Positions 43,927 through 52,627 are shown, counted from the stretch's first letter. The stretch is DNA of 64,000 nt from Rhodococcus zopfii NBRC 100606 = JCM 9919 (GCF_001895025.1 NZ_BCXI01000003.1:147131-211130), one strand, 5' to 3'. Translations and numbers: made by a program. Notes: generated from the letters alone by a model not told the origin.

Positions 43927-44580
43927 TCAGCGCACCCCGAGCCGGGCCAGCAGGTCGGCTTCGATGCCGTCGAGCTCGGCGGAGATCGCCGCGTGTGCCG
44001 AGCGGCGACGCTGAGTGGGCATCTGCTCGGCCGCGCCGATCGCGGTCGTCAGATCGGTGAGCCGGGCGCGGATGGCGTCGGCGAACTTGCGGGTTTCGGC
44101 ATCCTGCGGATGCTGCTCGACGATCTTGGAGACGGACTGCTCGGCCCCTGCGACGCGGGCGCTCAGTCGCGCGCCGTGCCCGGTGAACTCGCCGAGCTGG
44201 TCGATCGCGATGCCCATGCGCTGCGCCCGGCGCGCGTCGAGCTGCCCGCGCAGTGCGGTGACGGCCTGGTAGATCAGCGGCACCAGCACGGGCGCCAGCA
44301 ACCGCGCGACGCCGAGATAGCGGCGCACCTTCGCCGCGGTGAATCCTTGCGTGGCGGCGGCTTTCTCCTGGGCCTTGAGCGTGGCGACCTGCTGTTTCTC
44401 GATCCGGGCCTGCGACTTGACGAGCTCTCTGTCGATCTTGGCCTGTGCCTTCGCGGCGCGTCGATCCCGCCTCGACTGGTTCTTCGCTCCGAGCTTCGCT
44501 TCGAGCGCGGCCTTGTGCTTCAGGGCCTTCGCCTCGGCCTTGCGGGTGGCGCGACGCTTCCGCCGGTTGAACAACGCCAT
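43927..44580 (-). CDS. DUF6474 family protein
   Basis: A 217-residue protein with a strongly basic, Lys/Ala-rich coiled-coil N-terminus (ALFNRRKRRATRKAEAKALK, continuing to about residue 75), a hydrophobic stretch (LLAPVLVPLIYQAVTAL) and a second coiled region. It matches an actinobacterial family of unknown function (DUF6474 by my recollection). It ends seven bases before the next membrane protein, so it may be the first gene of the copper unit. Confidence 0.75.
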   Translation of the reverse strand: MALFNRRKRRATRKAEAKALKHKAALEAKLGAKNQSRRDRRAAKAQAKIDRELVKSQARIEKQQVATLKAQEKAAATQGFTAAKVRRYLGVARLLAPVLVPLIYQAVTALRGQLDARRAQRMGIAIDQLGEFTGHGARLSARVAGAEQSVSKIVEQHPQDAETRKFADAIRARLTDLTTAIGAAEQMPTQRRRSAHAAISAELDGIEADLLARLGVR

Positions 44581-44685
44581 CGAACAGCACCCTCCATTCG
44601 GTGTGACGGCGCAGCGGGCGCCTGTAGATCAGGCTATCTGTGCCGGTGGTATCGGTTCACCTTAGGACGAATACCCTGGACAGTT

Positions 44686-46275
44686 GTGGATGCACCCATC
44701 GAAAAGCGGCGATCGCCCGTCCTGATCGAGGCGAGCGCGCTGACGAGGTGCCGTCACCGGGTGTATCTGGACGCAACGTTTCCCGAGGACTTGGCGGCAG
44801 CACCGGAGAACCCCGGAGCGAAGCAGCGGCAGGAGGCCGCTGCGGCGCATCGCGAATCGATCCGCAGGCAACTGTTCGACGCACAGCCCGGCTGGGTGCG
44901 GATCGCCGCCGACGGGCCCGCGTCCCGGCGCGCCGAGGACACGATCCGGGCGTGCCGCGACGGAGCCGACCGGATCTGGGGTGCGGTATTGCCCGCCGAC
45001 CCCGAAACGGGCCGGCGCGGCCGGTCCGAGATCCTGCTGCGGGACACCGCACGCGGCGGCTACATCCCGGTGATCGTCGTCAACCACAAGGTCACCGATC
45101 CGGGTCGTGGCGCGACCACGACCGGGCTGTTCGCGTGGGAGCCCGCGATCGACGAGACCCGCAAGGTGCGCAGCCAGCTCCGCGACCAGATGCGCGTCGC
45201 CCAGCTGTACCGGATGCTCGAACGGCACGGGCTGGCCAGCCCCGCGAAGGTCGCCGGGGCGGTCGGGTACGGCGGCGACTGCATCCTCGTGCACGACCTG
45301 TCGGAGGTGCTCGCCGACTACGACGAACGGTTCGTGGACCGGATCGCGATCGCGCGCGGCGAGGTCGCGACCGAACCGGCGCAGATCGGGGAGTGCCGCA
45401 CCTGCCCGTGGTGGGCGCGCTGCCGCGCACAGCTGGTGCAGACGCACGACGTGTCGCTGGTGGCGCCCGGTCAGCGTGCGACGGTGCTGCGGGAACTCGG
45501 CGTGCACACCGTCGACGATCTGGCCCGCTGGGACGGCACGGAACCCGAGGTGTGGCCGCAGGGGTCCTTCGCGGACACGGTCGTGATGGCGAAGGCGTGG
45601 CTGGCGGGGGCGCCCCTGGTGCGGCGGTACGGGCACGTGCACGTGCACCGCGCCGACATCGAGGTCGACGTCGACATGGAGAGCTACCACGAGTTCGGTG
45701 CGTACCTGTGGGGGACGCTGCTCAACGCGGACGGTGATTCGGAGTACCTGCCGTTCGCGACCTGGGATCCGGTGCCCACCGCCGACGAGGCCCGCTCCTT
45801 CGGCGAGTTCTGGACGTGGCTGTCGGATCAGCGCAAGATCGCCGAGCGTCGTGGGAAAACCTTTGCCGCGTACTGCTATTCGAGGACAGCCGAGGACAAG
45901 TGGCTGCTGGCGTCGGCGCGGCGGTTCCACGGGTTGCCCGGTGTGCCGAGTGAGGCTGAGGTGCGCGCGTTCATCGACTCGCCGCAGTGGGTCGACGTGT
46001 ACCAGGCCGTGACCGATCAGTTCGTTTGCCCGAACGGCAAGGGGCTCAAGAAGATTGCGCCGCTCGCGGGACATCGGTGGCGCGACGAGGAGGCCGGCGG
46101 GGAGGCGTCGATGAGCTGGTATCGCGAGGCCGTCGGCTACGAGGGTGCGCCCGATCCGACGCAGCGGCAGCGTCTGCTCGAATACAACGAGGACGATGTC
46201 ATCGCGACGAAGATTCTGCGCGAGTGGATGACCGACCGTGCGGTGAAGGAGATCCCGCACATCGACGACCTCTGA
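44686..46275 (+). CDS. RecB-like nuclease, TM0106 family
   Basis: A 529-residue predicted nuclease. The N-terminal PD-(D/E)XK/Cas4-like part begins SALTRCRHRVYLD and includes the PVIVVNHKVT core and a cysteine cluster GECRTCPWWARC consistent with an iron-sulfur site (with the N-terminal cysteine). The C-terminal half holds an RNase H-like DEDD domain (EVDVDMESYHEFGAYLWG; LLEYNEDDVIATKIL). GTG at 44686 follows TACCCT (44672-44677) by eight bases, suggesting leaderless expression. The role is presumably DNA repair; unproven. Confidence 0.87.
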   Translation: MDAPIEKRRSPVLIEASALTRCRHRVYLDATFPEDLAAAPENPGAKQRQEAAAAHRESIRRQLFDAQPGWVRIAADGPASRRAEDTIRACRDGADRIWGAVLPADPETGRRGRSEILLRDTARGGYIPVIVVNHKVTDPGRGATTTGLFAWEPAIDETRKVRSQLRDQMRVAQLYRMLERHGLASPAKVAGAVGYGGDCILVHDLSEVLADYDERFVDRIAIARGEVATEPAQIGECRTCPWWARCRAQLVQTHDVSLVAPGQRATVLRELGVHTVDDLARWDGTEPEVWPQGSFADTVVMAKAWLAGAPLVRRYGHVHVHRADIEVDVDMESYHEFGAYLWGTLLNADGDSEYLPFATWDPVPTADEARSFGEFWTWLSDQRKIAERRGKTFAAYCYSRTAEDKWLLASARRFHGLPGVPSEAEVRAFIDSPQWVDVYQAVTDQFVCPNGKGLKKIAPLAGHRWRDEEAGGEASMSWYREAVGYEGAPDPTQRQRLLEYNEDDVIATKILREWMTDRAVKEIPHIDDL

Positions 46276-46278
46276 TCG

Positions 46279-47115
46279 TCACGACCGGACGGCGGCGGCC
46301 AGGCGGATCAGCGCGTCGACCACCGGCCGCCCGAACATGGGCGGGTCGTTGTGCTCGACGCCCGGCAGGACGACCCGTTCGACGAGATGCGGCGCCGCGG
46401 CGGCGACCCGCTCACTCTGTGCGGGCGGGACGATCGTGTCCGCCGTGCCGTACACGACGGTGACGGGTATCCCGATCCGGGCCACGGTGGCGGCGACCGG
46501 AAACCGGTCCCACAGCAGGGCCGTGGGGAGAAGCGGATAGTGGTGCCGCGCGACTGCCGGGAGGTCGACGAACGGGGAGCGCAGCAGCAGGCCGGCCGGC
46601 GGATACTCGGCGGCGAGTTCGACGGCGACGCCGGTGCCGAGGCTCTCCCCGAGATACAGGAGCCGATCGGGCGGGACTGCTTCGTCGGCGAGGAGGAACT
46701 GCCGGGCGGCGCGCACGTCGAGCGCGACACCGGCCTCGGTGGGACGGCCCGGATTGCCGCCGTAGCCGCGGTAGTCCACCAGCAGCGTCGCGAAACCCGC
46801 CATGGACAGGGCGGCGGCGAGCGGTGCCCGGTCGAGCCGATTGCCGCCGTTCCCGGGAGCGAACAGCACGGTGAAGCCGGTGCCCGGGCCGGTGGGATTG
46901 GTTGCCGGGACGAACCAGGCGCCCAGCTCGAGCCCGTCGGACGTGGTGAGCCGGACGTCCCTGGCGCCGGGCAGGACCTCGGCCGCCGGGGGCGGTGGGG
47001 ATGCGTCCGGCAGATAGATCAACCGCCGCTGGCCGGCCCACAGTGCGAGGCCCGCCACCGCGACCAGGGCGACGACGGCCATCGCCACCCGTACGACTGC
47101 TGCTGCGGGGGTCAT
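46279..47115 (-). CDS. membrane-anchored alpha/beta-hydrolase (BEM46/ABHD13-like)
   Basis: A 278-residue hydrolase with an N-terminal membrane anchor (about residues 8-30), then an alpha/beta fold: FAPGNGGNRLDR (oxyanion region), VDYRGYGGNPG, nucleophile elbow GESLGTG, Asp in YGTADTIVPP and His in PGVEHND. Relatives act on esters at membranes. It is convergent with the nuclease gene (3-bp gap) and divergent from the small peptide gene. Confidence 0.87.
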   Translation of the reverse strand: MTPAAAVVRVAMAVVALVAVAGLALWAGQRRLIYLPDASPPPPAAEVLPGARDVRLTTSDGLELGAWFVPATNPTGPGTGFTVLFAPGNGGNRLDRAPLAAALSMAGFATLLVDYRGYGGNPGRPTEAGVALDVRAARQFLLADEAVPPDRLLYLGESLGTGVAVELAAEYPPAGLLLRSPFVDLPAVARHHYPLLPTALLWDRFPVAATVARIGIPVTVVYGTADTIVPPAQSERVAAAAPHLVERVVLPGVEHNDPPMFGRPVVDALIRLAAAVRS

Positions 47116-47236
47116 ACCTCGAGTGTGACTCGTCGTTCGATCGAATCAACTGGGCCGCCGCAGGGCGTTTCGAATAGCGAATCCCGTTCATCGGTGCATA
47201 GATGGATGGACGAGAACACATCAGAAAGGATGTCTC

Positions 47237-47380
47237 ATGCTCCGCAGAATATGCACTGTGGCTGTACTTTTCGTGACCTTGGCGGTGACTGTCGCTGGGG
47301 CGGTCGGAGTTTCCCGGGTCGACGTTTCCCGTCAGCGTTCCTACTTGCTGTACCCGGGCTCGTACCTCCTGCCGAGGTAG
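47237..47380 (+). CDS. small secreted or membrane peptide, 47 residues
   Basis: A short frame with a good ribosome-binding site (AGAAAGGA, six to seven bases before ATG 47237). It encodes basic residues, a hydrophobic helix (ICTVAVLFVTLAVTVAGAVG) and a short tail SRVDVSRQRSYLLYPGSY, ending at TAG 47378-47380. The layout is signal peptide or anchor plus about 25 residues. A strong hairpin starts seven bases after the stop, supporting a real transcription unit. No family recognised. Confidence 0.6.
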   Translation: MLRRICTVAVLFVTLAVTVAGAVGVSRVDVSRQRSYLLYPGSYLLPR

Positions 47381-47386
47381 CCGTGC

Positions 47387-47432
47387 CCCGTGCGCGGTTT
47401 TGGTAGTAGGGACTACCGAAACCACGCACGGG
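47387..47432. terminator. long bidirectional hairpin terminator
   Basis: An almost perfect inverted repeat: CCCGTGCG-C-GGTTTTGGTAGT facing ACTACCGAAACC-A-CGCACGGG across a three- to four-base loop. It separates the small peptide gene from the convergent SDR gene. Confidence 0.85.
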
Positions 47433-47444
47433 CGGCGGAGCCGC

Positions 47445-48212
47445 CTAGCGAGGCGCCATGCGCAGCGCACCGTCCATGCGGATGGTCTCGCCGTTGAGGT
47501 AATCGTGCTCGACGATCATCTGCACGAGCTGGGCGTACTCGGCGGGCTGGGCCAGGCGGGACGGGAACGGCACCCCGGCCTCGAGGCCCTTGCGGTACTC
47601 CTCGGTGACACCGGCGAGCATCGGGGTGTCGACGATGCCGGGGGCGATCGTGTTGACGCGGATACCGAACTGCGCGAGGTCGCGGGCGGCGGGAACGGTC
47701 ATGCCGTGCACGCCGCCCTTGGATGCGGAGTACGCGATCTGCCCGATCTGGCCCTCGAATGCAGCTACGGACGCGGTATTGACGATGACGCCGCGCTGGC
47801 CGGCATCGTCGACCGGGTCGGTCTTGGAGATGGCGTCCGCGGCCAGGCGCATCACGTTGAACGTGCCCAGCAGGTTCACGGTGATGACGGTGCGGAACAG
47901 CTCGAGGTCGTGCGGGCCGTTCTTCGACAGGATGCGGCCGGCCCAGCCGACACCGGCACAGTTGACGACCGTGCGCAGCGGCACACCCGACTCGACGATC
48001 TTGTCGACCGCGGCCTGCACGTCGTCGGCGCTGGTGACGTCCGTGGCGAGCAGTGTGACGCCCTCGGGAGCCTTGCCACCCACCCGCTCGATGGATTGGG
48101 CGAGGTCGAGACCGAAAACGGTCGCACCGGCGTCGGTGAGGCGCTTCGCGGTGGCCGCGCCGAGCCCGGACGCCGCACCGGTGACCAGTGCTGCGGTTCC
48201 CTGAATTTCCAC
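47445..48212 (-). CDS. short-chain dehydrogenase, 3-hydroxyacyl-CoA dehydrogenase type II-like
   Basis: A 255-residue classical SDR with cofactor motif TGAASGLGAATAK, the acidic pocket in GLDLAQ (NAD preference), NCAGVGWAG, catalytic Ser in NTASVAAFEGQIG and YSASKGG, then APGIVDTPML. The insertion DPVDDAGQRGVIVNTAS matches the HSD10-type 3-hydroxy(-2-methyl)acyl-CoA dehydrogenases of fatty acid and isoleucine breakdown. Confidence 0.88.
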   Translation of the reverse strand: MEIQGTAALVTGAASGLGAATAKRLTDAGATVFGLDLAQSIERVGGKAPEGVTLLATDVTSADDVQAAVDKIVESGVPLRTVVNCAGVGWAGRILSKNGPHDLELFRTVITVNLLGTFNVMRLAADAISKTDPVDDAGQRGVIVNTASVAAFEGQIGQIAYSASKGGVHGMTVPAARDLAQFGIRVNTIAPGIVDTPMLAGVTEEYRKGLEAGVPFPSRLAQPAEYAQLVQMIVEHDYLNGETIRMDGALRMAPR

Positions 48213-48301
48213 TGCTGTACTCCTGTTCCGGCGGCCCGGTCGGCACGCCTCGTCTGGGTTCGAACCCTAGCGTGGCGACCGCGGATCGGGACGTCCAGCG
48301 G

Positions 48302-49564
48302 CTACGCGGAGCCGTCGACGACGGCCGCGTCGACCGGGGGGAGCGCGCGGCTCCGCCCGCGGACCAGGAGCGCTGCGCCGAGCCCGGCCGCGACCAGGCA
48401 CGCGACGGCGCCGAGCAGCAGCCCGGCCCGGCCGCCGAACTCCTCACACACCCATCCGGCGAAGGGGCCGCCGATCGCGGTGGAACCGAGGAACGCCACC
48501 GACCACAGGGCCATGACCCGGCCGCGCATCGTCGGGGCCGCCGCGAGCTGCAGCGAACTGTTGGTGGTCGCGGTGAACGAGGCGCTCAGCCCGCCGACCA
48601 GGGCCATCGCGACGATCATGAATCCCAGGTTCGGCGCGGCCGCGGCGGCGGCCATGGCGACACCGAACGCGAGTGCGGTCGCCACCAGCGGTTTGACGCC
48701 GGTGCGGCCCCAGGTGGCGATGACGAGCCCGCCGACGACGGACCCGGCACCCATCGCGGCGGTGAGGAAGCCGTAGCCGCCGGCCCCCGCGTCGAGCACG
48801 TGCTCCGCGACGACGGGAAGCACGACCTGGAACTCGAACGCGAGACAACCGACCAGCGCCATCATGAGCAGCGGCACCGCGAGGTCGGGACTGCGCCGCA
48901 CGTAGGCCAGACCTTCCCGTAGTTGTCCGCGCGCCCGCTCGGCCAGGGGCGACGGATCGAGCCGGGAGACGTCAAGCCGCAACAGCGACGCCACGACCGC
49001 GACGAAGCTGGCCGCGTTGAGCAGGAAGCACACGCCGAGGCCGCCGGCGGCGATGACCAGGCCCGCGACGGCCGGTCCGATCATGCGCGAACACGCCGCC
49101 AGCACGGACTGCAGGCTCACGGCGTTACGCAGGTCCTCGGGGCCGACCATCTCGAGCATGAACGACTGGCGGGCCGGGTTCTCGAAACACTGGTTCAGGC
49201 CGAGCAGCACGGCAAGCACCCACACGTGCCACAGCTCGACGGTGCCGGTCACGGTGAGCAGGCCCAGGGCCAGTGCCTGCAGCCCCATCATCGTCTGGAG
49301 CCCGATCATCAGCCTGCGCTTGTCCACCCGGTCGGCGACGACGCCGCCGTACGGACCGAGCAGCAGCATCGGCACGGTCTGCAGCGCCAGCACCACGCCG
49401 ATCGCGGTGCCGGAACCGGTCAGTTCGAGGACCAGCCACGACTGGGCGACGATCTGCATCCAGGTACCGATCAGGGAGACGGCCTGGCCGGTGATGTAGC
49501 GGCGGAAGTTCGCACCGCGGAGTGCGGCGAACGTCTGTCCGCGCAGGTCGGCGAGGACTGTCAC
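48302..49564 (-). CDS. MFS transporter, EntS/MFS_3 family
   Basis: A 420-residue 12-helix carrier of the enterobactin-exporter-like MFS_3 family: LRGANFRRYITGQAVSLIGTW at the start, GGVVADRVDKRR (motif A variant), QCFENPARQSFMLEMV and a six-helix repeat from about 215. GTG at 49564 overlaps the marR stop; a GTG three codons upstream is possible. Being translationally coupled to a MarR regulator suggests drug or siderophore export. Confidence 0.9.
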   Translation of the reverse strand: MTVLADLRGQTFAALRGANFRRYITGQAVSLIGTWMQIVAQSWLVLELTGSGTAIGVVLALQTVPMLLLGPYGGVVADRVDKRRLMIGLQTMMGLQALALGLLTVTGTVELWHVWVLAVLLGLNQCFENPARQSFMLEMVGPEDLRNAVSLQSVLAACSRMIGPAVAGLVIAAGGLGVCFLLNAASFVAVVASLLRLDVSRLDPSPLAERARGQLREGLAYVRRSPDLAVPLLMMALVGCLAFEFQVVLPVVAEHVLDAGAGGYGFLTAAMGAGSVVGGLVIATWGRTGVKPLVATALAFGVAMAAAAAAPNLGFMIVAMALVGGLSASFTATTNSSLQLAAAPTMRGRVMALWSVAFLGSTAIGGPFAGWVCEEFGGRAGLLLGAVACLVAAGLGAALLVRGRSRALPPVDAAVVDGSA

Positions 49565-50025
49565 GGGCGGCACCCCGCGTCGGCCATGCTCTCGGCGAGG
49601 GCTTCGAGCGCGGGGAGCGCGCGGCGGATCGCGTCGCTGTGCTCGTCGGACAACGCCGCGAGGTTTTCGGCGAACAGGGCGGTCCGGACCTCGCGCAGAT
49701 GCAGGAATCGTTCCCGTCCCGCGTCGGTGATCCGGGCCCGGACCACACGTTTGTCGCCGGGGTCGGGGGAGCGGGTGAGCAGGCCGGCGTCCTCGAGCTT
49801 GCCGAGCATCCGCGACAGCATCGTCGGGTTGATGCCCTCGATCTCGGCGAGCTCGCGCACACCGATGTCCTGGTGCCGCGCGACGGTGGAGAGCAGCGAG
49901 AACTGGCTGCGGGTGAGACCGTCCTCGCCGGACGATCGGCGGTCGACGCGACGGGCGATCTTGCCGAAGGTGACGCGCAGCCGCGCGATCTCGTCGTTCT
50001 CGAATCGTGTGCTGTCGGTAGCCAC
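49561..50025 (-). CDS. MarR-family transcriptional regulator
   Basis: A 154-residue winged-helix regulator: LTRSQFSLLSTVARH, VRELAEIEGINPTMLSRMLGKLEDAG (recognition helix) and the wing RSPDPGDKRVVRARITDAG. GTG at 50025 follows GGGGAGG. It is transcribed first, overlapping the MFS gene, and probably represses both genes through the palindrome at 50046-50059. Confidence 0.93.
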   Translation of the reverse strand: MATDSTRFENDEIARLRVTFGKIARRVDRRSSGEDGLTRSQFSLLSTVARHQDIGVRELAEIEGINPTMLSRMLGKLEDAGLLTRSPDPGDKRVVRARITDAGRERFLHLREVRTALFAENLAALSDEHSDAIRRALPALEALAESMADAGCRP

Positions 50026-50045
50026 GTCGCCTCCCCGGATATTAA

Positions 50046-50059
50046 TTGCCTATCGGCAA
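50046..50059. promoter_or_regulatory. MarR operator candidate
   Basis: TTGCC-TATC-GGCAA, a perfect 5-4-5 inverted repeat 20 bp before the marR start, of the TTGCC/GGCAA type bound by MarR-family proteins, within an AT-rich promoter-like stretch (ATTAATTGCC). Confidence 0.6.
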
Positions 50060-50170
50060 GCATACTCCTGCGGGCGCGCGGGAACGAGCGGTTCGCGACC
50101 ACGCGTGAATCGGGAGGCGCATCACCCTCCGGGCTGCGGTGTCCCGGCTGCCGGACGCCTCCCGAAACGG

Positions 50171-50198
50171 TTGACGGATCCAAAAACCTTGCTACGGT
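50171..50198 (+). promoter_or_regulatory. sigma-70-like promoter without an obvious gene
   Basis: TTGACG (50171-50176) and TACGGT (50193-50198) with a 16-base spacer, on the plus strand inside the 298-bp gap between marR and the UPF0016 gene. No start codon with a coding frame follows before the convergent gene end at 50324. It could make a short RNA or be fortuitous. Confidence 0.3.
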
Positions 50199-50323
50199 TC
50201 GAAATACGTACTAAATCGACACACCGGACGCGCCAGCCGCGACCCTGGCGAACTGCTCGAATCCGTCGGCGGACTCCCACGTCGGCGAATACCGGGCGTT
50301 CCGGCCTGCGATGAGACTCCGGC

Positions 50324-51019
50324 TCAGTGGTCGACGGGAACGCGCGGCGCACCGGCCCGGCGACGGCCGGGCGCGTAGGTGCGGACGACGGCGATGGCCG
50401 CGGCCACCGCGAGCGTCGCGACACCGGCGATGAGCCCGGCCGGAGTGCCGGGGGCCAGGCCTTCGCCGAGCATCCAGGCGCCGAACGCGAAGAACAGTGC
50501 CGCGGCGCCGAGCCGGATTGCGTTCTCCGGCAAGTGCTTACCGAGCACGGCGCCGACGACGACGGCGAGCGCGTCGGCGGCGACCATGCCGATCGTCGAT
50601 CCGATCCACACGCCGGCCCAGTCGTTGTCGGCGGCCAGTGTGATGGTGGCGAGCATGGTCTTGTCGCCGAGTTCGGCCAGGAAGAATGCGGAGGTCACGG
50701 CGAGGAACGCGGACCGGGTGACGCGCGCGGCCTTGTTCTGCTCGTCCTCGTCGAGTGAATCGCCGCGCAGTGTCCACAATCCGAAGGACACGAACGCGAC
50801 ACCGCCGACGATCGCGAGGGCCGTGGACGGGATGGCGACCCCGAGGTAGTGACCGACGGCGACCGAGACGAGATGCACGGCTGTGGTCGCGGCGAGGATG
50901 CCGGACAGGACCACCCACCAGCGGTAGCGCAGCGCGAACGTCATTGCCATGAGCTGGGATTTGTCGCCGAGTTCGGCGATGAAGACGACTGCGAAACTCA
51001 GTGCGATCGCGGCGATCAT
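50324..51019 (-). CDS. UPF0016/TMEM165-family manganese exporter
   Basis: A 231-residue membrane protein with about seven helices built from two repeats, each with the hallmark E-x-G-D-K/R motif: FIAELGDKSQLMAM near the N-terminus and FFLAELGDKTMLATI near residue 120. Bacterial members (MneA, Mnx) export Mn2+. The gene is preceded by a yybP-ykoY manganese riboswitch, which independently supports manganese as substrate. The ribosome-binding site GGAGGAA lies eight bases before ATG 51019 and is part of the switch. Confidence 0.93.
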   Translation of the reverse strand: MIAAIALSFAVVFIAELGDKSQLMAMTFALRYRWWVVLSGILAATTAVHLVSVAVGHYLGVAIPSTALAIVGGVAFVSFGLWTLRGDSLDEDEQNKAARVTRSAFLAVTSAFFLAELGDKTMLATITLAADNDWAGVWIGSTIGMVAADALAVVVGAVLGKHLPENAIRLGAAALFFAFGAWMLGEGLAPGTPAGLIAGVATLAVAAAIAVVRTYAPGRRRAGAPRVPVDH

Positions 51020-51027
51020 CGGGGTCG

Positions 51028-51205
51028 TTCCTCCTGTCCGAAATGGAGGAAACGGGCTTCCTCCGGTCGCCGGCGCGGGATGCGTCGACGGCCGAAGGTC
51101 TCGCCCACCGGATTCGATGTATCCGGTTCACCCGGCCGGGCCGGACCCCGAAGGGTCGTGCCAGTATGTCGACCGAGCGATTGGGGGCTACTCCCCTTCG
51201 CTTCG
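51028..51205 (-). promoter_or_regulatory. yybP-ykoY manganese riboswitch with translational expression platform
   Basis: On the minus strand the two invariant loops of the yybP-ykoY aptamer appear in order: GGGGAGTAGCC (51196-51186) and GGCGAGACC (51105-51097), with paired stems between them (aptamer about 51205-51092). Downstream, three mutually exclusive elements follow: GGAGGAA (51064-51058), TTCCTCC (51051-51045) and GGAGGAA (51034-51028, the ribosome-binding site). The middle element can pair with either neighbour, so the switch can hide or free the ribosome-binding site. Mn2+ is expected to favour expression. Confidence 0.88.
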
Positions 51206-51284
51206 GCAACGATAGCGCGTCAGGAGCGAAATCGCAAAGGGCGCACTAAGTTTGGTGACCCGAACTCGAGAATGTGGAGGACGG

Positions 51285-51812
51285 TCACGCTGCGAGCAGC
51301 ATGGCCAGAATCGCGGTGTCGGGATCGCTGTTGGGATCCACGCCCACCCTGCTGACCAGTGCCGTCACGGTGCCGTCGGCTTCGGCCTCCACCCACGCGG
51401 CCCGATGCTCCAGCCCCAGATGCGGCAGCCCCGGCAGCAGGACGCACCCCGACGCGACGCCCGCGTTCTCGGGCAGGGACGGTGTCGTCTCCGACGGGGG
51501 ATGCAGCATGATCAGCGCCGGTGGCTGATGGGCCGCGAACCGCCCCGGCTCGACAGCCTCCGCGCCGAGCACCGGCCCCTCGGCCACCACCAGCCCGACC
51601 GTGCCCGGTTCCGGATCGTCGGGCAGTTCCTCACGCACCCCGAAGACGGTGGACGTGGGAAGCAGGCCGGGAAGCGACGCGACCCGCACCGTCATCGCCA
51701 GCAGTTGGGTCCATTCGCGGGTGCTCTCGGGCCAGCGTCCCGAGACCACGAAACCACGCAGTGATCCGGCGGCCTGGAAGGCGGCGAGTTCGATTCGTTC
51801 GCGTCCGTTCAT
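51285..51812 (-). CDS. conserved hypothetical protein downstream of sodA
   Basis: A 175-residue soluble protein without recognised domain (IELAAFQAAGSLRGFVVSG; MTVRVASLPGLLPTSTVFGV; GLVVAEGPVLGAEAVEPG). A gene of similar size lies next to sodA in M. tuberculosis (Rv3847), so it may be the orthologue; this needs alignment. ATG at 51812 is preceded by GGGGAGG. It is separated from sodA by a strong terminator, so it has its own promoter. Confidence 0.7.
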   Translation of the reverse strand: MNGRERIELAAFQAAGSLRGFVVSGRWPESTREWTQLLAMTVRVASLPGLLPTSTVFGVREELPDDPEPGTVGLVVAEGPVLGAEAVEPGRFAAHQPPALIMLHPPSETTPSLPENAGVASGCVLLPGLPHLGLEHRAAWVEAEADGTVTALVSRVGVDPNSDPDTAILAMLLAA

Positions 51813-51949
51813 CCCGCAACCTCCCCAGTCGAAGTCGTAGCGGCGCGCAGCGCCGATCGGTACACCTCGTCGGGTATATGAGAAGAATGACCGGTTCCCG
51901 GCTGGCACACAAGGGGGTTCGAGTGCCAGCAGTGCAGGCGCCGGACACG

Positions 51950-51978
51950 AAAAAGGGACGCCGGACATCCGGCGTCCC
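51950..51978 (-). terminator. intrinsic terminator of sodA
   Basis: Minus strand: GGGACGCCGGA facing TCCGGCGTCCC across a two-base centre, followed by TTTTT. It starts 26 bp past the sodA stop. It is the only hairpin with a T run noted in the window. Confidence 0.9.
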
Positions 51979-52003
51979 TCTCGGCGCAGAGTGTGCGGCG
52001 TGA

Positions 52004-52627
52004 CTAGACGATCAGACCGGCGGTCTGGGTACGGGCGCGCTCGAAGCGGGCCTGGACATCCGCCCAGTTCACGATGTTCCAGAAGGCCTTGACATAATCG
52101 GCCTTGACGTTCTGGTACTGCAGGTAGAAGGCGTGCTCCCACATGTCGAGCATGAGCAGCGGAACCAGACCGATGGAGATGTTGCCCTGCTGATCGTAGA
52201 GCTGCACGATCTGCAGGCGCTGGCCGATGGAATCCCACGCCAGGATGGACCAGCCGGAGCCCTGGATCGAGTTCGCGTTGGCCGAGAAGTGATCGCGGAA
52301 CTTGTCGAACGAACCGAAGGCGTCGTCGATGGCGGCGGCGAGCTCACCTTCCGGCTTGTCGCCACCCTCGGGGGAAAGGTTCTGCCAGAACACCGAGTGG
52401 TTGGTGTGACCACCGAGGTGGAACGCGAGGTCCTTCTCCAGCTTGGTGGCCTGCGCAGCCATCGTGCCGTTGTCGCGGGCCTCGGCCAGCTTCTCGAGGG
52501 CCGTGTTGGCGCCGGCGACGTAGGTCGCGTGGTGCTTGCTGTGGTGCAGCTCCATGATCTTCGCGGAGATGTGCGGCTCGAGGGCCGCGTAGTCGTAGGG
52601 CAGTTCCGGAAGCGTGTACTCAGCCAC
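52004..52627 (-). CDS. sodA: superoxide dismutase (Fe/Mn type)
   Basis: A 207-residue SodA, the same length as the M. tuberculosis enzyme. It converts superoxide to hydrogen peroxide and oxygen. Metal ligands and motifs are visible: [38 protein letters not shown] and the signature [13 protein letters not shown]. No signal peptide is present. Metal preference (Fe or Mn) cannot be told from the sequence, but the manganese riboswitch gene is nearby. GTG at 52627 follows GAAGGGACC. Confidence 0.95.
   Translation of the reverse strand: MAEYTLPELPYDYAALEPHISAKIMELHHSKHHATYVAGANTALEKLAEARDNGTMAAQATKLEKDLAFHLGGHTNHSVFWQNLSPEGGDKPEGELAAAIDDAFGSFDKFRDHFSANANSIQGSGWSILAWDSIGQRLQIVQLYDQQGNISIGLVPLLMLDMWEHAFYLQYQNVKADYVKAFWNIVNWADVQARFERARTQTAGLIV

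Noticed and set aside
47237..47380. Treating the short frame as noise because of its length
   Set aside because: The ribosome-binding site, signal-like helix and tightly following terminator favour a real gene, so it was kept as a feature at moderate confidence.
50185..50260. tRNA gene, because of GGTTCGAAAT
   Set aside because: No cloverleaf: matching T-arm, anticodon arm and acceptor stems could not be formed around this motif.
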